Origin: DATBVX01 sp963724625
GTDB taxonomy: Bacteria; Pseudomonadota; Gammaproteobacteria; Steroidobacterales; Steroidobacteraceae
Reading direction: 5' to 3'
Assembly: GCA_963724625.1 (NCBI GenBank)
Contig: CAVRVO010000015.1
Span: forward strand, 93,539 to 157,538
Length of the DNA: 64,000 nucleotides
Part shown: positions 54,097 through 62,296 of the stretch, piece after piece
How the letters are laid out: every line of letters starts with the position of its first letter
Position numbering within the stretch: position 1 is the stretch's first letter
Notes under the pieces: model-generated
What the model was told of the DNA's origin: nothing
What the model saw: only the letters and a program-made list of their open reading frames with translations
Databases searched by the model: none
Program-made: the position numbers and the translations under genes

Positions 54097-55011
54097 GTGA
54101 GCCCGAACTATCCACGAGATCTCATCGGCTACGGTGCGAAGCCGCTCGACCCAAGCTGGCCGAGCGGTGCGCGGCTCGCATTGCAGATCGTGCTCAATTA
54201 CGAAGAGGGCGCCGAGCGTTCCGTACTGCACGGCGATGCGACGTCGGAAACGTTTCTGAGCGAGATCGTCGCGGCCGAAGCGTATCCAGGCGCGCGCCAC
54301 ATGAGCATGGAGTCGCTGTACGAGTATGGCAGTCGTGCGGGCGTGTGGCGGCTGCTGCGGCTGTTCGAGAGACGCCACTTGCCGGTGACGGTGTTCGGCG
54401 TCGCGATGGCGCTGGAGCGCAATCCCGAAGCGGTCGCTGCGATGATTGCGGGCGGCCACGAGATCGCGAGCCACGGCTGGCGTTGGCTGAGCTACCAGTC
54501 GGTAGACGAAAAGACGGAGCGCGAGCACATCGCGCGGGCGGTGAGTTCAATCGAGAAGTTGACCGGCCAGCGCCCGGTTGGCTGGTATACGGGCCGGGAC
54601 AGTCCCAATACGCGCCGGCTCGTGGTCGAGCACGGCGGATTTCTCTACGACGCGGACTCGTATGCGGATGACCTGCCGTACTGGCAGAGCGTGAGCGGAC
54701 GCCATCACCTCGTGATCCCGTACACGCTCGATTGCAATGACATGCGTTTTGCCACGGTCAATGGCTTTGCAACTGCCGCCGAGTTCACGGACTACCTGCG
54801 CGCGACATTCGACTATCTTTATCGTGAAGGGGAACACGCGCCGAAGATGATGTCGGTGGGCTTGCACTGCCGGCTCGGCGGTCGGCCCGGACGGTGCGAG
54901 GCCTTCGAACGGTTCCTGGATCATGTCGAGCAGCACGAACACGTGTGGATCTGCAGGCGCGCGGACATTGCGCGTCACTGGATCGCCCATCACCCGCCTC
55001 GCGGCCCTTAG
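54097..55011 (+). CDS. puuE: Allantoinase PuuE (polysaccharide-deacetylase fold)
   Basis: 304 residues from GTG 54097 (VSPNYPRDLIGYGAKP), matching the usual PuuE start. It hydrolyses allantoin to allantoate using a metal-independent deacetylase-fold active site, unlike amidohydrolase AllB. Motifs are LVNYEEG-like LQIVLNYEEGAERSVLHGD, EIASHGWRWLSYQSVDEKTEREHI (conserved His), GWYTGRDSPNTRRLVVEHGG and GLHCRLGGRPGR. The TTG at 54076 is an alternative but lies in the operator-like DNA. Confidence 0.93.
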   Translation: MSPNYPRDLIGYGAKPLDPSWPSGARLALQIVLNYEEGAERSVLHGDATSETFLSEIVAAEAYPGARHMSMESLYEYGSRAGVWRLLRLFERRHLPVTVFGVAMALERNPEAVAAMIAGGHEIASHGWRWLSYQSVDEKTEREHIARAVSSIEKLTGQRPVGWYTGRDSPNTRRLVVEHGGFLYDADSYADDLPYWQSVSGRHHLVIPYTLDCNDMRFATVNGFATAAEFTDYLRATFDYLYREGEHAPKMMSVGLHCRLGGRPGRCEAFERFLDHVEQHEHVWICRRADIARHWIAHHPPRGP

Positions 55012-55016
55012 CCGGT

Positions 55017-55544
55017 ATGAAGGCGCCTTCTTCGACGATCGCCGCAGTCAACTTGCTGGGACACGCGGAATTCGTGAGCCGCTTTGGCGCCATCTATGAG
55101 AAATCGCCGTGGGTGGCAGAAGGCGCCTGGAATGCGCGGCCATTTGGGAATGCGACGGCGCTCGAGAATGCGCTGGCCGAGGTCGTGCGCCAGGCGAGTC
55201 ACGCGCAGCAGCTCGAGCTCTTGCAGAAGCACCCGCCACTGGGTACGCGGCTCGCATTGAGCGGCTATTCGCGTTCCGAACAGGCGGGTGCTGGTCTTCT
55301 GGACGCGAGCGCTGCCGAGTGCGCCGAGCTGGAACAACTGAATAGCGCCTATGAAGGGAAGTTCGGCTTCCCTTTCATTCTTGCCGTGCGCAATGCCAAT
55401 TCGCGCAGCATTCTTGACAGCTGCCGGACGCGCATCAACCATGACGAGAAGTCGGAGTTCGACGAGAGTCTGCGCCAGGTATTCAAGATTGCGCACTTCC
55501 GTCTGTCCGATCTGCTGGACAACGGGAGATCCGCAACACGATGA
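55017..55544 (+). CDS. uraD: OHCU decarboxylase
   Basis: 175 residues from ATG 55017. Converts 2-oxo-4-hydroxy-4-carboxy-5-ureidoimidazoline to S-allantoin. Motifs: FVSRFGAIYEKSPWVAEGAW (near N-terminus), KHPPLGTRLALSGYSRSEQAGAGL with the catalytic His, and LNSAYEGKFGFPFILAVRN. Six bp after puuE, four-base overlap with the kinase downstream. Its function joins UraH to PuuE. Confidence 0.94.
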   Translation: MKAPSSTIAAVNLLGHAEFVSRFGAIYEKSPWVAEGAWNARPFGNATALENALAEVVRQASHAQQLELLQKHPPLGTRLALSGYSRSEQAGAGLLDASAAECAELEQLNSAYEGKFGFPFILAVRNANSRSILDSCRTRINHDEKSEFDESLRQVFKIAHFRLSDLLDNGRSATR

Positions 55545-56515
55545 GCTCAATACAAGTCCTCGGAATCAGCAACGCTATTGTTGATGTGCTGACGCATGTC
55601 GACGATCAGTTTCTCACGCGCGTCGGCGTACCGAGGCGCTCCATGGTGCTCATTGATGAGCAGCGTGCTGAGGAGCTTTACCGGCAGATGGGGCCGACCA
55701 CGGAAATGTCCGGCGGCTCCGTGGCGAACACGATTGCGGGGATCGCCAATCTCGGCGGCCGCACCGCGTACATCGGGCGCGTGTTCGACGATCAGCTCGG
55801 CCGCATCTTCGTCCACGACATGCAGTCGCTGGGCGTGAATGTGCGGCTCGAGCCCGCGAAAAGTGGACCGCCGACGGCACGCAGCTACATTCTGATTACG
55901 CCGGACGGCGAGCGCACGATGCAGACCTATCTCGGGAATTGCACCACGCTCGCGCCCGAGCACATCACCCCTCAAACCTTCGGCCAGCCGGAAATCGCGC
56001 TGCTGGAGGGCTATGTCTGGGACTTGCCGAAAGGACCCCCCGCGCTTGCCAAGGCCATCGAACTCGGAAAGCGCGCCGGCACGGCCATCGCGCTCTCGCT
56101 TTCGGATGCAGAATGCGTCAAGCGGCATCGCGCCGAGTTCGCTGCGGCGGTCGGACGTGACGTGACGATGGTGTTCGCCAATGAGACCGAGATCATGAGC
56201 CTGTTCGAAGAGAGGAGCTTCCATGCAGCGGTGCAGCGCGCCGCAAAAGTGGATGCCCTGTTCGCGATTACACGTTCCGAGATGGGCTCGGTGATCGTCT
56301 CTGGACAAGAACGGGTCGTGCAGGAAGCGTATCCGGTCGCGAAAGTCGTCGATGCGACGGGCGCGGGCGATGCCTATACCGCGGCATTTCTGTACGCAAA
56401 GACCAACGGACGTTCGCTGAAAGACTGCGCTGACCTGGGTTCGCGCGCGGCGACCGCCGTAATTCAACAGGTCGGCGCGCGGCTCGAGAAGGACGCTCTC
56501 TACCGTATCTCCTAG
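55541..56515 (+). CDS. PfkB-family carbohydrate/adenosine kinase
   Basis: 324 residues. Ribokinase-fold kinase with the two PfkB signatures: GGSVANTIAGIANLGGRTAYIG near the N-terminus and VVDATGAGDAYTAAFLYAKT with the catalytic Asp near the C-terminus. The N-terminal GISNAIVDVLTHVDDQFL is typical of adenosine kinases. In this operon it would return adenosine to AMP instead of breaking it down. Substrate assignment rests on family similarity and context. Confidence 0.85.
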   Translation: MSSIQVLGISNAIVDVLTHVDDQFLTRVGVPRRSMVLIDEQRAEELYRQMGPTTEMSGGSVANTIAGIANLGGRTAYIGRVFDDQLGRIFVHDMQSLGVNVRLEPAKSGPPTARSYILITPDGERTMQTYLGNCTTLAPEHITPQTFGQPEIALLEGYVWDLPKGPPALAKAIELGKRAGTAIALSLSDAECVKRHRAEFAAAVGRDVTMVFANETEIMSLFEERSFHAAVQRAAKVDALFAITRSEMGSVIVSGQERVVQEAYPVAKVVDATGAGDAYTAAFLYAKTNGRSLKDCADLGSRAATAVIQQVGARLEKDALYRIS

Positions 56516-56541
56516 GCCGGTTGGCACCGCAACCTGCGCTC

Positions 56542-57771
56542 ATGAGCACCGCGAAGCCTGCGGACTTCGAACCCTACTCGGCATCATTCGCGGCCGATCC
56601 GTATCCGGCGTATGCGCGGCTACGCGAGCACACTCCCGTCTTCTACTCCGTGCAGCTCGGAATGACGCTGTTCACGCGGTATGACCACATCCGCAGCCTC
56701 CTGCTCGACGGTCGACTGGGACGTACGCTCGATCACTTGAAGCATCCCGAGGAGATCGCGAGGCAGCGTGCCAGCGCGGAGTGGCAGCGCTTGCCGAACT
56801 ACAGCCGCTACGTGCGCGTGAATCTGCTGGAGACTGAAGGGGCCGAACACGCGCGCGTGCGGCGGTTGGTTTCAGCTGCGCTGACACCCAGGCGGGTGCG
56901 GGACCTCCGTGGGCACATCCAGGCGCTCGTCGACGAGATGCTGGTGACCTTGCTCCCGCAAGGCCGGATGAACTTTCTCGCCGACCTTGCTGAGCCGCTG
57001 CCGGTGTACATGATCTCGGATCTGCTCGGCTGGCCGCTGGAGGAGCGCCAGCGGCTGCGGCCGTGGTCGGCGCAGATCGTGCGTCTATATGAGAAGGATC
57101 ACTCGGCAGAGGACGAAGCGCGGGCCGAAGCTGCAACGACCGAATTTGCGGCCATGCTGGGCGAGTTGGCCGATCGGCGTCGCAATGATCCGCGCGATGA
57201 TCTGATCAGCGCGTTGGTGGCAGTGGTCGACGAGGGAGAGCGACTCACACGCGATGAGCTGATCGCCACCTGCATGCTGCTCCTCAACGCGGGGCACGAA
57301 GCGACCGTCAACGCGGCGGGCAACGGGCTACTGGCGCTGTTGCGTCATCCTGAGCAGGTCGCGCGCCTGCGTGCTGAACCGACTTTGGTCGCGAGTGCCG
57401 TCGAAGAGATCCTGCGGTTCGATGCACCGCTGCAGCTCTTCCATCGCTACGTTCTCGAGGATCTGACGTTCGATGACATCGAGCTGCGCAAAGGAGATGT
57501 CGTTGGCTTGCTCTACGGATGCGCCAACCGCGATCCGCAGGCTTTCGAGCGCCCCGATGAATTCGACGTGGGTCGCAACCCGAACCGGCACCTCAGTTTC
57601 GGCACCGGCACTCACTTTTGTCTCGGCGCGCCGCTCGCGCGGCTTGAGCTCGAAATCCTGTTCGCGACCGTGCTGCGTCGTCTGCCTGATTTGAGATTGG
57701 ACGAAACCGAGCCCGAGTTCCGCACCGGGTTGGTGTTCCGGGGACTGAAGGCACTGAACGTGCGCTGGTAG
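56542..57771 (+). CDS. Cytochrome P450
   Basis: 409 residues from ATG 56542. Haem-binding loop LSFGTGTHFCLGAPLARLELEILFATV with the Cys ligand; the I helix reads LLLNAGHEATVNAAGN (usual AGHET altered to AGHEA); ExxR is EEILRFDAPLQLFHR. A soluble bacterial class P450. No ferredoxin or reductase gene is adjacent, so its redox partner must lie elsewhere. Its link to the purine operon (26 bp after the kinase) is unexplained. Substrate unknown. Confidence 0.93.
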   Translation: MSTAKPADFEPYSASFAADPYPAYARLREHTPVFYSVQLGMTLFTRYDHIRSLLLDGRLGRTLDHLKHPEEIARQRASAEWQRLPNYSRYVRVNLLETEGAEHARVRRLVSAALTPRRVRDLRGHIQALVDEMLVTLLPQGRMNFLADLAEPLPVYMISDLLGWPLEERQRLRPWSAQIVRLYEKDHSAEDEARAEAATTEFAAMLGELADRRRNDPRDDLISALVAVVDEGERLTRDELIATCMLLLNAGHEATVNAAGNGLLALLRHPEQVARLRAEPTLVASAVEEILRFDAPLQLFHRYVLEDLTFDDIELRKGDVVGLLYGCANRDPQAFERPDEFDVGRNPNRHLSFGTGTHFCLGAPLARLELEILFATVLRRLPDLRLDETEPEFRTGLVFRGLKALNVRW

Positions 57772-57776
57772 GGGCG

Positions 57777-58722
57777 TCAGGTACCTATCGGGTGCCAGGT
57801 GGTCTTGGTTTCCAGCGTGTCGCTGATGAAGTAGGGGCTCTGCGCCTGCTCCTCGGACCAGTTGATGCCCGGCCGCAGAATCACGCGCTTGATGTTGTCG
57901 GCCGCGAGTTCGCCAATCTGGCGCGTCGCTTTCGAATCGGCCTCGCAGTAGACCACCGCATTGACGTCCATGTGCGAAGCGAATTGCTCGACCAGCTCGC
58001 TCTTGTGCCCAGTGAGGATGTTGACGACGCCCGGTGGGACATCGGAAGCGTGCAGCACCTCAGCCAGGCTGATGGCGCTCAGACGGCTGCGACTCGGACG
58101 CCAGCACTACGCAAGTATTGCCACCCGCGATCGCCGGCCCGATGTTTGATACCAGGCCGAGGAGACCGCTCGCCTCCGGTGCGATCACCGCGACAACGCC
58201 GGTGGGCTCGAGCACCGAGAAATTGAAATGCGAGGTGCTCACCGGGTTCACGGCGCTGAAGATCTGCTGGTACTTATCCGCCCAACCGGCGTAGTACACC
58301 AGCCGGTCGATGCTCTTCGTCACTTCGGCTTCGGCGTCGCGACTCGTCCGTCCCTGCAGGATCAGCTCCGCGACGAACTGTTCGCTCCGTCCTTCGAGCA
58401 TTTCCGCGATCCGGTAGAGAATCTGCCCGCGCAGGTAAGCGCTGGAGTTCGACCACTTCTCGAACGCACCGCGTGCTGCGACCAGTGCGTCGCGAAAGTC
58501 TTTGCGGCTGCTGCGGCAGACATTGGCGATCAGCGGCCCGTCCTTGACGTGCAGCTCGAAGTACCGCCCCGACTCGCTGCGCGGAAATTTACCGTCAATG
58601 TAGAGCTTGTAGGTCTTCGCGACCGGCAGGCGCGTGACGCCAGCCGCGGCAGGTGCGCGTTTGCGAGCCACTTTTGCAGCCACTTTCGTCCTGGATCGAC
58701 GCGTCACCTTGCGAGCGGCCAT
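57777..58722 (-). pseudogene. Short ALDH-like protein lacking catalytic residues, one frameshift
   Basis: About 315 residues when the two parts are joined: MAARKVTRRSRTKVAAKVAR (a basic, lysine/arginine-rich tail of 30 residues), then ALDH N-terminal fold (LYIDGKFPRSESGRYFELH, AEAEVTKSIDRLVYYAGWAD, VAVIAPEASGLLGLVSNIGPA) and, after a shift near 58083, LSAISLAEVLHASDVPPGVVNIL to the end ETKTTWHPIGT. It keeps the NAD-fold but lacks the ELGGK glutamate and the catalytic cysteine segment. Its start overlaps the stop of the full-length ALDH. Such half-ALDH partners occur beside deoC in other bacteria. Confidence 0.8.
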
Positions 58723-60191
58723 CAGCGCAGCTCCACGTATGCGGCGAGGCCGTGCAGGCCGCCTTCCCGACCCATGCCGCTTTCCTTGTAGCCGCCAAAG
58801 GGCGCGGTCGGATCGAACTTGTTGAAGGTGTTGGCCCAGATGACGCCGGCGCGGATGTTGCGCGTCATCTTGAAGATCTTCGCACCCTTATCCGTCCACA
58901 CACCGCCCGAGAGTCCATAGGGCGTGTTGTTCGCTTTCTCTACCGCTTCCTGGAAGGTGCGGAAGGTCTGGATCGTGAGCACCGGCCCGAAGATTTCTTC
59001 TTTGACGACGCGGTTCGATTGCGACACGCCCGTGAACAGTGTCGGCCGGCACCAGTAACCTTTCTCGGGCAGCGCGGCGGAACTCTGGTAAAGATCAGCG
59101 CCTTCCGACCGGCCGATGCGCAGGTAGTCCTCGATCTTCTCGAGCTGTGCGGCGGAATTGATTGCGCCGATATCGGTGTTCTTGTCGAGCGGATCGCCGA
59201 TGATCAGCGTCTCCATCCGGTCCTTGAGCCGCGCGATCACCTCGTCGGCCACCGATTCCTGCACCAGGAGTCTGGAGCCCGCGCAGCAGACGTGACCCTG
59301 ATTGAAGAAGATCGCATTCACGATCCCTTCCACGGCCTGATCGAGGGCGGCATCGGCAAAGATGATGTTCGCGGCTTTGCCGCCGAGTTCCAGCGTGTAG
59401 TGCTTCTTCGTGCCCGCGAGCTTGCGCTGAATCAGCCGGCCCACCTCGGTCGAGCCGGTAAAGGCGATCTTGTCGACGTCCGGGTGCGTGACGAGGGCCG
59501 CTCCCGTCTCACCCGCGCCGGTCACGATGTTCACTACGCCCGGCGGCAGATCGATGTCACGCATCAGTTCCGCGAGCTTGAGTGCGGTGAGCGGCGTCGT
59601 CTCCGCCGGCTTGAGTACCACAGTGTTGCCGCAGGCGAGCGCCGGCGCGATCTTCCACGCCGCCATCAGTAGCGGAAAATTCCAGGGAATGATCTGACCC
59701 GCGACGCCCAACGCGACTGCGCGTCGACCCGGGAATGCGTACCCGAGCTTGTCCGCCCAGCCCGCGTAATAGAAGAAGTGCGCAGCGGCGAGCGGGACAT
59801 CGACATCGCGCGATTCGCGAATTGGCTTGCCGCCATCGAGCGACTCGATCGCCGCGAATTCGCGTGCCCGTTCCTGCAGAGCGCGCGCAATACGGTAGAG
59901 GTACTTGCCACGCTCCGCGGGACGCAGCTTCGACCAGGTCCGCGTGTATGCGTTGCGCGCGGCGGCGACCGCGCGATCGACATCGCCTTCGTCGGCCTTC
60001 GCGACCCGCGCCAGCGTCACAGCGCGAGCGGGGTTGATCGTGTCGAAATACTGCCGCTTGGAGGGCGGTACGAACTCGCCACCGATGAAGAGCTCGTACT
60101 GCGGGTCGATGCGCACGTGATCGGTGCTCTCCGGTGCCGGCGCATACTTCCACGCGGTATCGAACTGCAGTTTCACATCCGGGCGAGACAT
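58722..60191 (-). CDS. Aldehyde dehydrogenase
   Basis: 489 residues, complete. NAD(P)+-dependent aldehyde dehydrogenase with GQIIPWNFPLLMAAWKIAPA, FTGSTEVGRLI, the catalytic Glu in YTLELGGKAANII and the catalytic Cys in FFNQGHVCCAGSRLLV, then EIFGPVLTIQTF. With deoC one base upstream, the likely substrate is acetaldehyde from deoxyribose-5-phosphate cleavage; that is an inference from position. Intact. Confidence 0.92.
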   Translation of the reverse strand: MSRPDVKLQFDTAWKYAPAPESTDHVRIDPQYELFIGGEFVPPSKRQYFDTINPARAVTLARVAKADEGDVDRAVAAARNAYTRTWSKLRPAERGKYLYRIARALQERAREFAAIESLDGGKPIRESRDVDVPLAAAHFFYYAGWADKLGYAFPGRRAVALGVAGQIIPWNFPLLMAAWKIAPALACGNTVVLKPAETTPLTALKLAELMRDIDLPPGVVNIVTGAGETGAALVTHPDVDKIAFTGSTEVGRLIQRKLAGTKKHYTLELGGKAANIIFADAALDQAVEGIVNAIFFNQGHVCCAGSRLLVQESVADEVIARLKDRMETLIIGDPLDKNTDIGAINSAAQLEKIEDYLRIGRSEGADLYQSSAALPEKGYWCRPTLFTGVSQSNRVVKEEIFGPVLTIQTFRTFQEAVEKANNTPYGLSGGVWTDKGAKIFKMTRNIRAGVIWANTFNKFDPTAPFGGYKESGMGREGGLHGLAAYVELR

Positions 60192-60192
60192 G

Positions 60193-61122
60193 TCAGTCCT
60201 TGGAAAAGTAGTCGGCGGATTGATAGACGCCGGTGCGCTGCTTCACGATCTGCATCAACAGGTCGTTCGCGAGACTGCTAGCGCCGAAACGGAACAGGTC
60301 GGGGGTCAGCCAGCCCTCACCCAGGGTCTCGCGCAGCATCACCAGGTACTGGATCGCAAGCTTGGCCTTCGAGATACCGCCCGCCGGCTTCATGCCGACA
60401 CGCCGGCCCGTCGTGTAATAGTGATCGCGGATCGCGAGCAGCATGACCAGTGTGACTGGAAGTGTCGCGGCCGGCTGAATCTTGCCGGTCGAGGTCTTGA
60501 TGAAGTCGGCTCCCGCGTTGATGGCGAGGACGCTGGCGCGGCGCACGCGATCGAGTGTGCCTAGCTCGCCGGTCTCGAGAATTACCTTCAGATGCGCTTG
60601 CCCGCAGGCTTCCTTGACCGCGACGATCTCGTCGAACACGCGCTGATAGTCGCCGGCAAGGAATGCACCACGCGAGATCACCATGTCGACCTCGTCCGCG
60701 CCTTCCGCCACGGCGACGTGCACGTCTTCGAGCTTGACGCTGAGCGGCGCCATCCCGCTGGGAAACGCGGTGGCGACGGATGCGACCTTGATGTCGTCGT
60801 GTCCCGCGAGCGCCTGGCGCGCCACTTTGACCATGGTGGGATATACGCAGACCGCGGCGACGTGCGGCAAGTCAGGCACCGCATCGTGCAGATGCATTGC
60901 CTTCTGACACAGCTGCCGCACCTTGCCCGGCGTATCCTGACCCTCGAGCGTGGTCAGGTCGATCATGCCGAGCGCCAGCTTCAGGGCGTGGATCTTCGCG
61001 TCTTTCTTGATGCTGCGCGTGCCGAAGCGGGCGACGCGCTCTTCCACGCCAACCTCGTCGACCGGCGTTACCCGATCGAGCATCGGGAGGTGTGGGGTCC
61101 AGGATTTGACGGCGACTTGCAT
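60193..61122 (-). CDS. deoC: Deoxyribose-phosphate aldolase
   Basis: 309 residues, the long form. Class I aldolase that cleaves 2-deoxyribose-5-P to acetaldehyde and glyceraldehyde-3-P. The Schiff-base lysine lies in GADFIKTSTGKIQPAATLP; the proton-relay segment is VKVILETGELG and MKPAGGISKAKLAI supplies the second Lys. The N-terminal MIDLTTLEGQDTPGKV is characteristic of the long form. Six bp past deoD. Confidence 0.95.
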   Translation of the reverse strand: MQVAVKSWTPHLPMLDRVTPVDEVGVEERVARFGTRSIKKDAKIHALKLALGMIDLTTLEGQDTPGKVRQLCQKAMHLHDAVPDLPHVAAVCVYPTMVKVARQALAGHDDIKVASVATAFPSGMAPLSVKLEDVHVAVAEGADEVDMVISRGAFLAGDYQRVFDEIVAVKEACGQAHLKVILETGELGTLDRVRRASVLAINAGADFIKTSTGKIQPAATLPVTLVMLLAIRDHYYTTGRRVGMKPAGGISKAKLAIQYLVMLRETLGEGWLTPDLFRFGASSLANDLLMQIVKQRTGVYQSADYFSKD

Positions 61123-61128
61123 GCCGGC

Positions 61129-61845
61129 TTACGTGAGGTCGAGAAGGGCAGTTTCCAGGGCGAGCTCGATCATCTGATCGAAGGAGGTCTGGCGCTCGCT
61201 CGTCGACAAGAACCGGCCGCTGTGGATCTCATCGCTCACGGTGCAGATCGCAAGGGCTTCGGCACCAAACTCGGCGGCGAGGGTGTAGATCCCCGCAGCC
61301 TCCATTTCGACGCCCACGATATTGTACTTCTTCATCACCTCGAACATTTCCGGCTGGGGCGTGTAGAAGAGGTCGGCAGAGAAGAAGTTGCCGACCTGTA
61401 CCGGGATCTTCCTTTCCTCTGCCACCCGCACGCACTCGCGCAACAGCCGAAAGCTCGCGAGGGCGGCGAGATCAAAGCCCCCGAAGCGCATGCGATTCAC
61501 GCCTGAGTCGGTCGAGGCGCCCATGGCAACGACAACATCATTGAGCTTCACCGTCGGGAGAACACTCCCGCAGCTGCCCACGCGGATCACACGCTTGACC
61601 CCGAACTCGGCCAGCAATTCATGGCAGTAGAGCGAGGCCGAGGGTATCCCGATGCCGTGGGCCTGCAAGGAGATCGGCCGACCGCGATACTCGCCCGTAA
61701 ACCCGTACATGCTGCGCACGTCATTGACGCGCCGGGCGTTCTTCAGGTGACGCTCCGCGATGTATTGCGCGCGCAACGGATCGCCGGGCATGAGGACAGT
61801 GCTCGCGAAGTCACCATCTTTGGCGTTGAAGTGCTTGGATGCCAT
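61129..61845 (-). CDS. deoD: Purine-nucleoside phosphorylase (DeoD type)
   Basis: 238 residues, the hexameric bacterial type. Phosphate and ribose motifs: VLMPGDPLRAQYIAE, GYTGEYRGR-like MYGFTGEYRGRPISL, GIGIPSASLYCHELL, RVGSCGSVLP and the Asp in VSDEIHSG. It releases purine bases from (deoxy)ribonucleosides, feeding GuaD and XdhAB with bases and DeoC with deoxyribose-1-P after mutase action. Confidence 0.95.
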   Translation of the reverse strand: MASKHFNAKDGDFASTVLMPGDPLRAQYIAERHLKNARRVNDVRSMYGFTGEYRGRPISLQAHGIGIPSASLYCHELLAEFGVKRVIRVGSCGSVLPTVKLNDVVVAMGASTDSGVNRMRFGGFDLAALASFRLLRECVRVAEERKIPVQVGNFFSADLFYTPQPEMFEVMKKYNIVGVEMEAAGIYTLAAEFGAEALAICTVSDEIHSGRFLSTSERQTSFDQMIELALETALLDLT

Positions 61846-62296
61846 GGGTTAGTGCCGCAATGCTCGCATGCGCGCGAAATGGACGCCGGATCGGCGCGTT
61901 AGCTGGGGTTCGAGGGCGCGCTGATTGTACCCAAGATGATGTCGGCATTGTATTGGCCGTGATTTTTCCACTGGCCTTCAACCGCTGCGGTGCCCGGCGC
62001 GTGAAGGCAAGCACTGAAGTAATGCTGCGGCGATCGATGCTCGTGCATTGCGCCTGAGCAAGCTGCGAGCGACGCCTGCGCCGCGCCGCTTTGTCCTAGA
62101 TTCGGCAATGAGTTACTGGGTATACTCGCCGCCGCTTCGACACGCGCACGCGTCACGTGTCGAAACCCACGCGGTGAAGGGATGACGACGCGCAAGCCGT
62201 ACAATTTGTCAACAAAATCTTGTGCGGTTTGTTGCACGACGACGCTCATAGTCGCGTTCGGGCTGGTTCAAAAGGGTGTTTGCAGGGGGCTCTGCC
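61846..62296. other. 451-bp intergenic region upstream of the TonB receptor
   Basis: No gene is evident. It divides deoD (leftward) from the receptor gene (rightward). It contains a TATACT -10-like element at 62121-62126 and, downstream of it, a 9-bp inverted repeat TTCGACACG/CGTGTCGAA (62136-62144 and 62156-62164). These would fall in the receptor leader. Nothing resembles a known riboswitch. Confidence 0.4.

Noticed and set aside
58653..61506. Two long plus-strand frames across ALDH, deoC and deoD.
   Set aside because: Antisense shadows; the minus-strand enzymes carry complete catalytic motifs.
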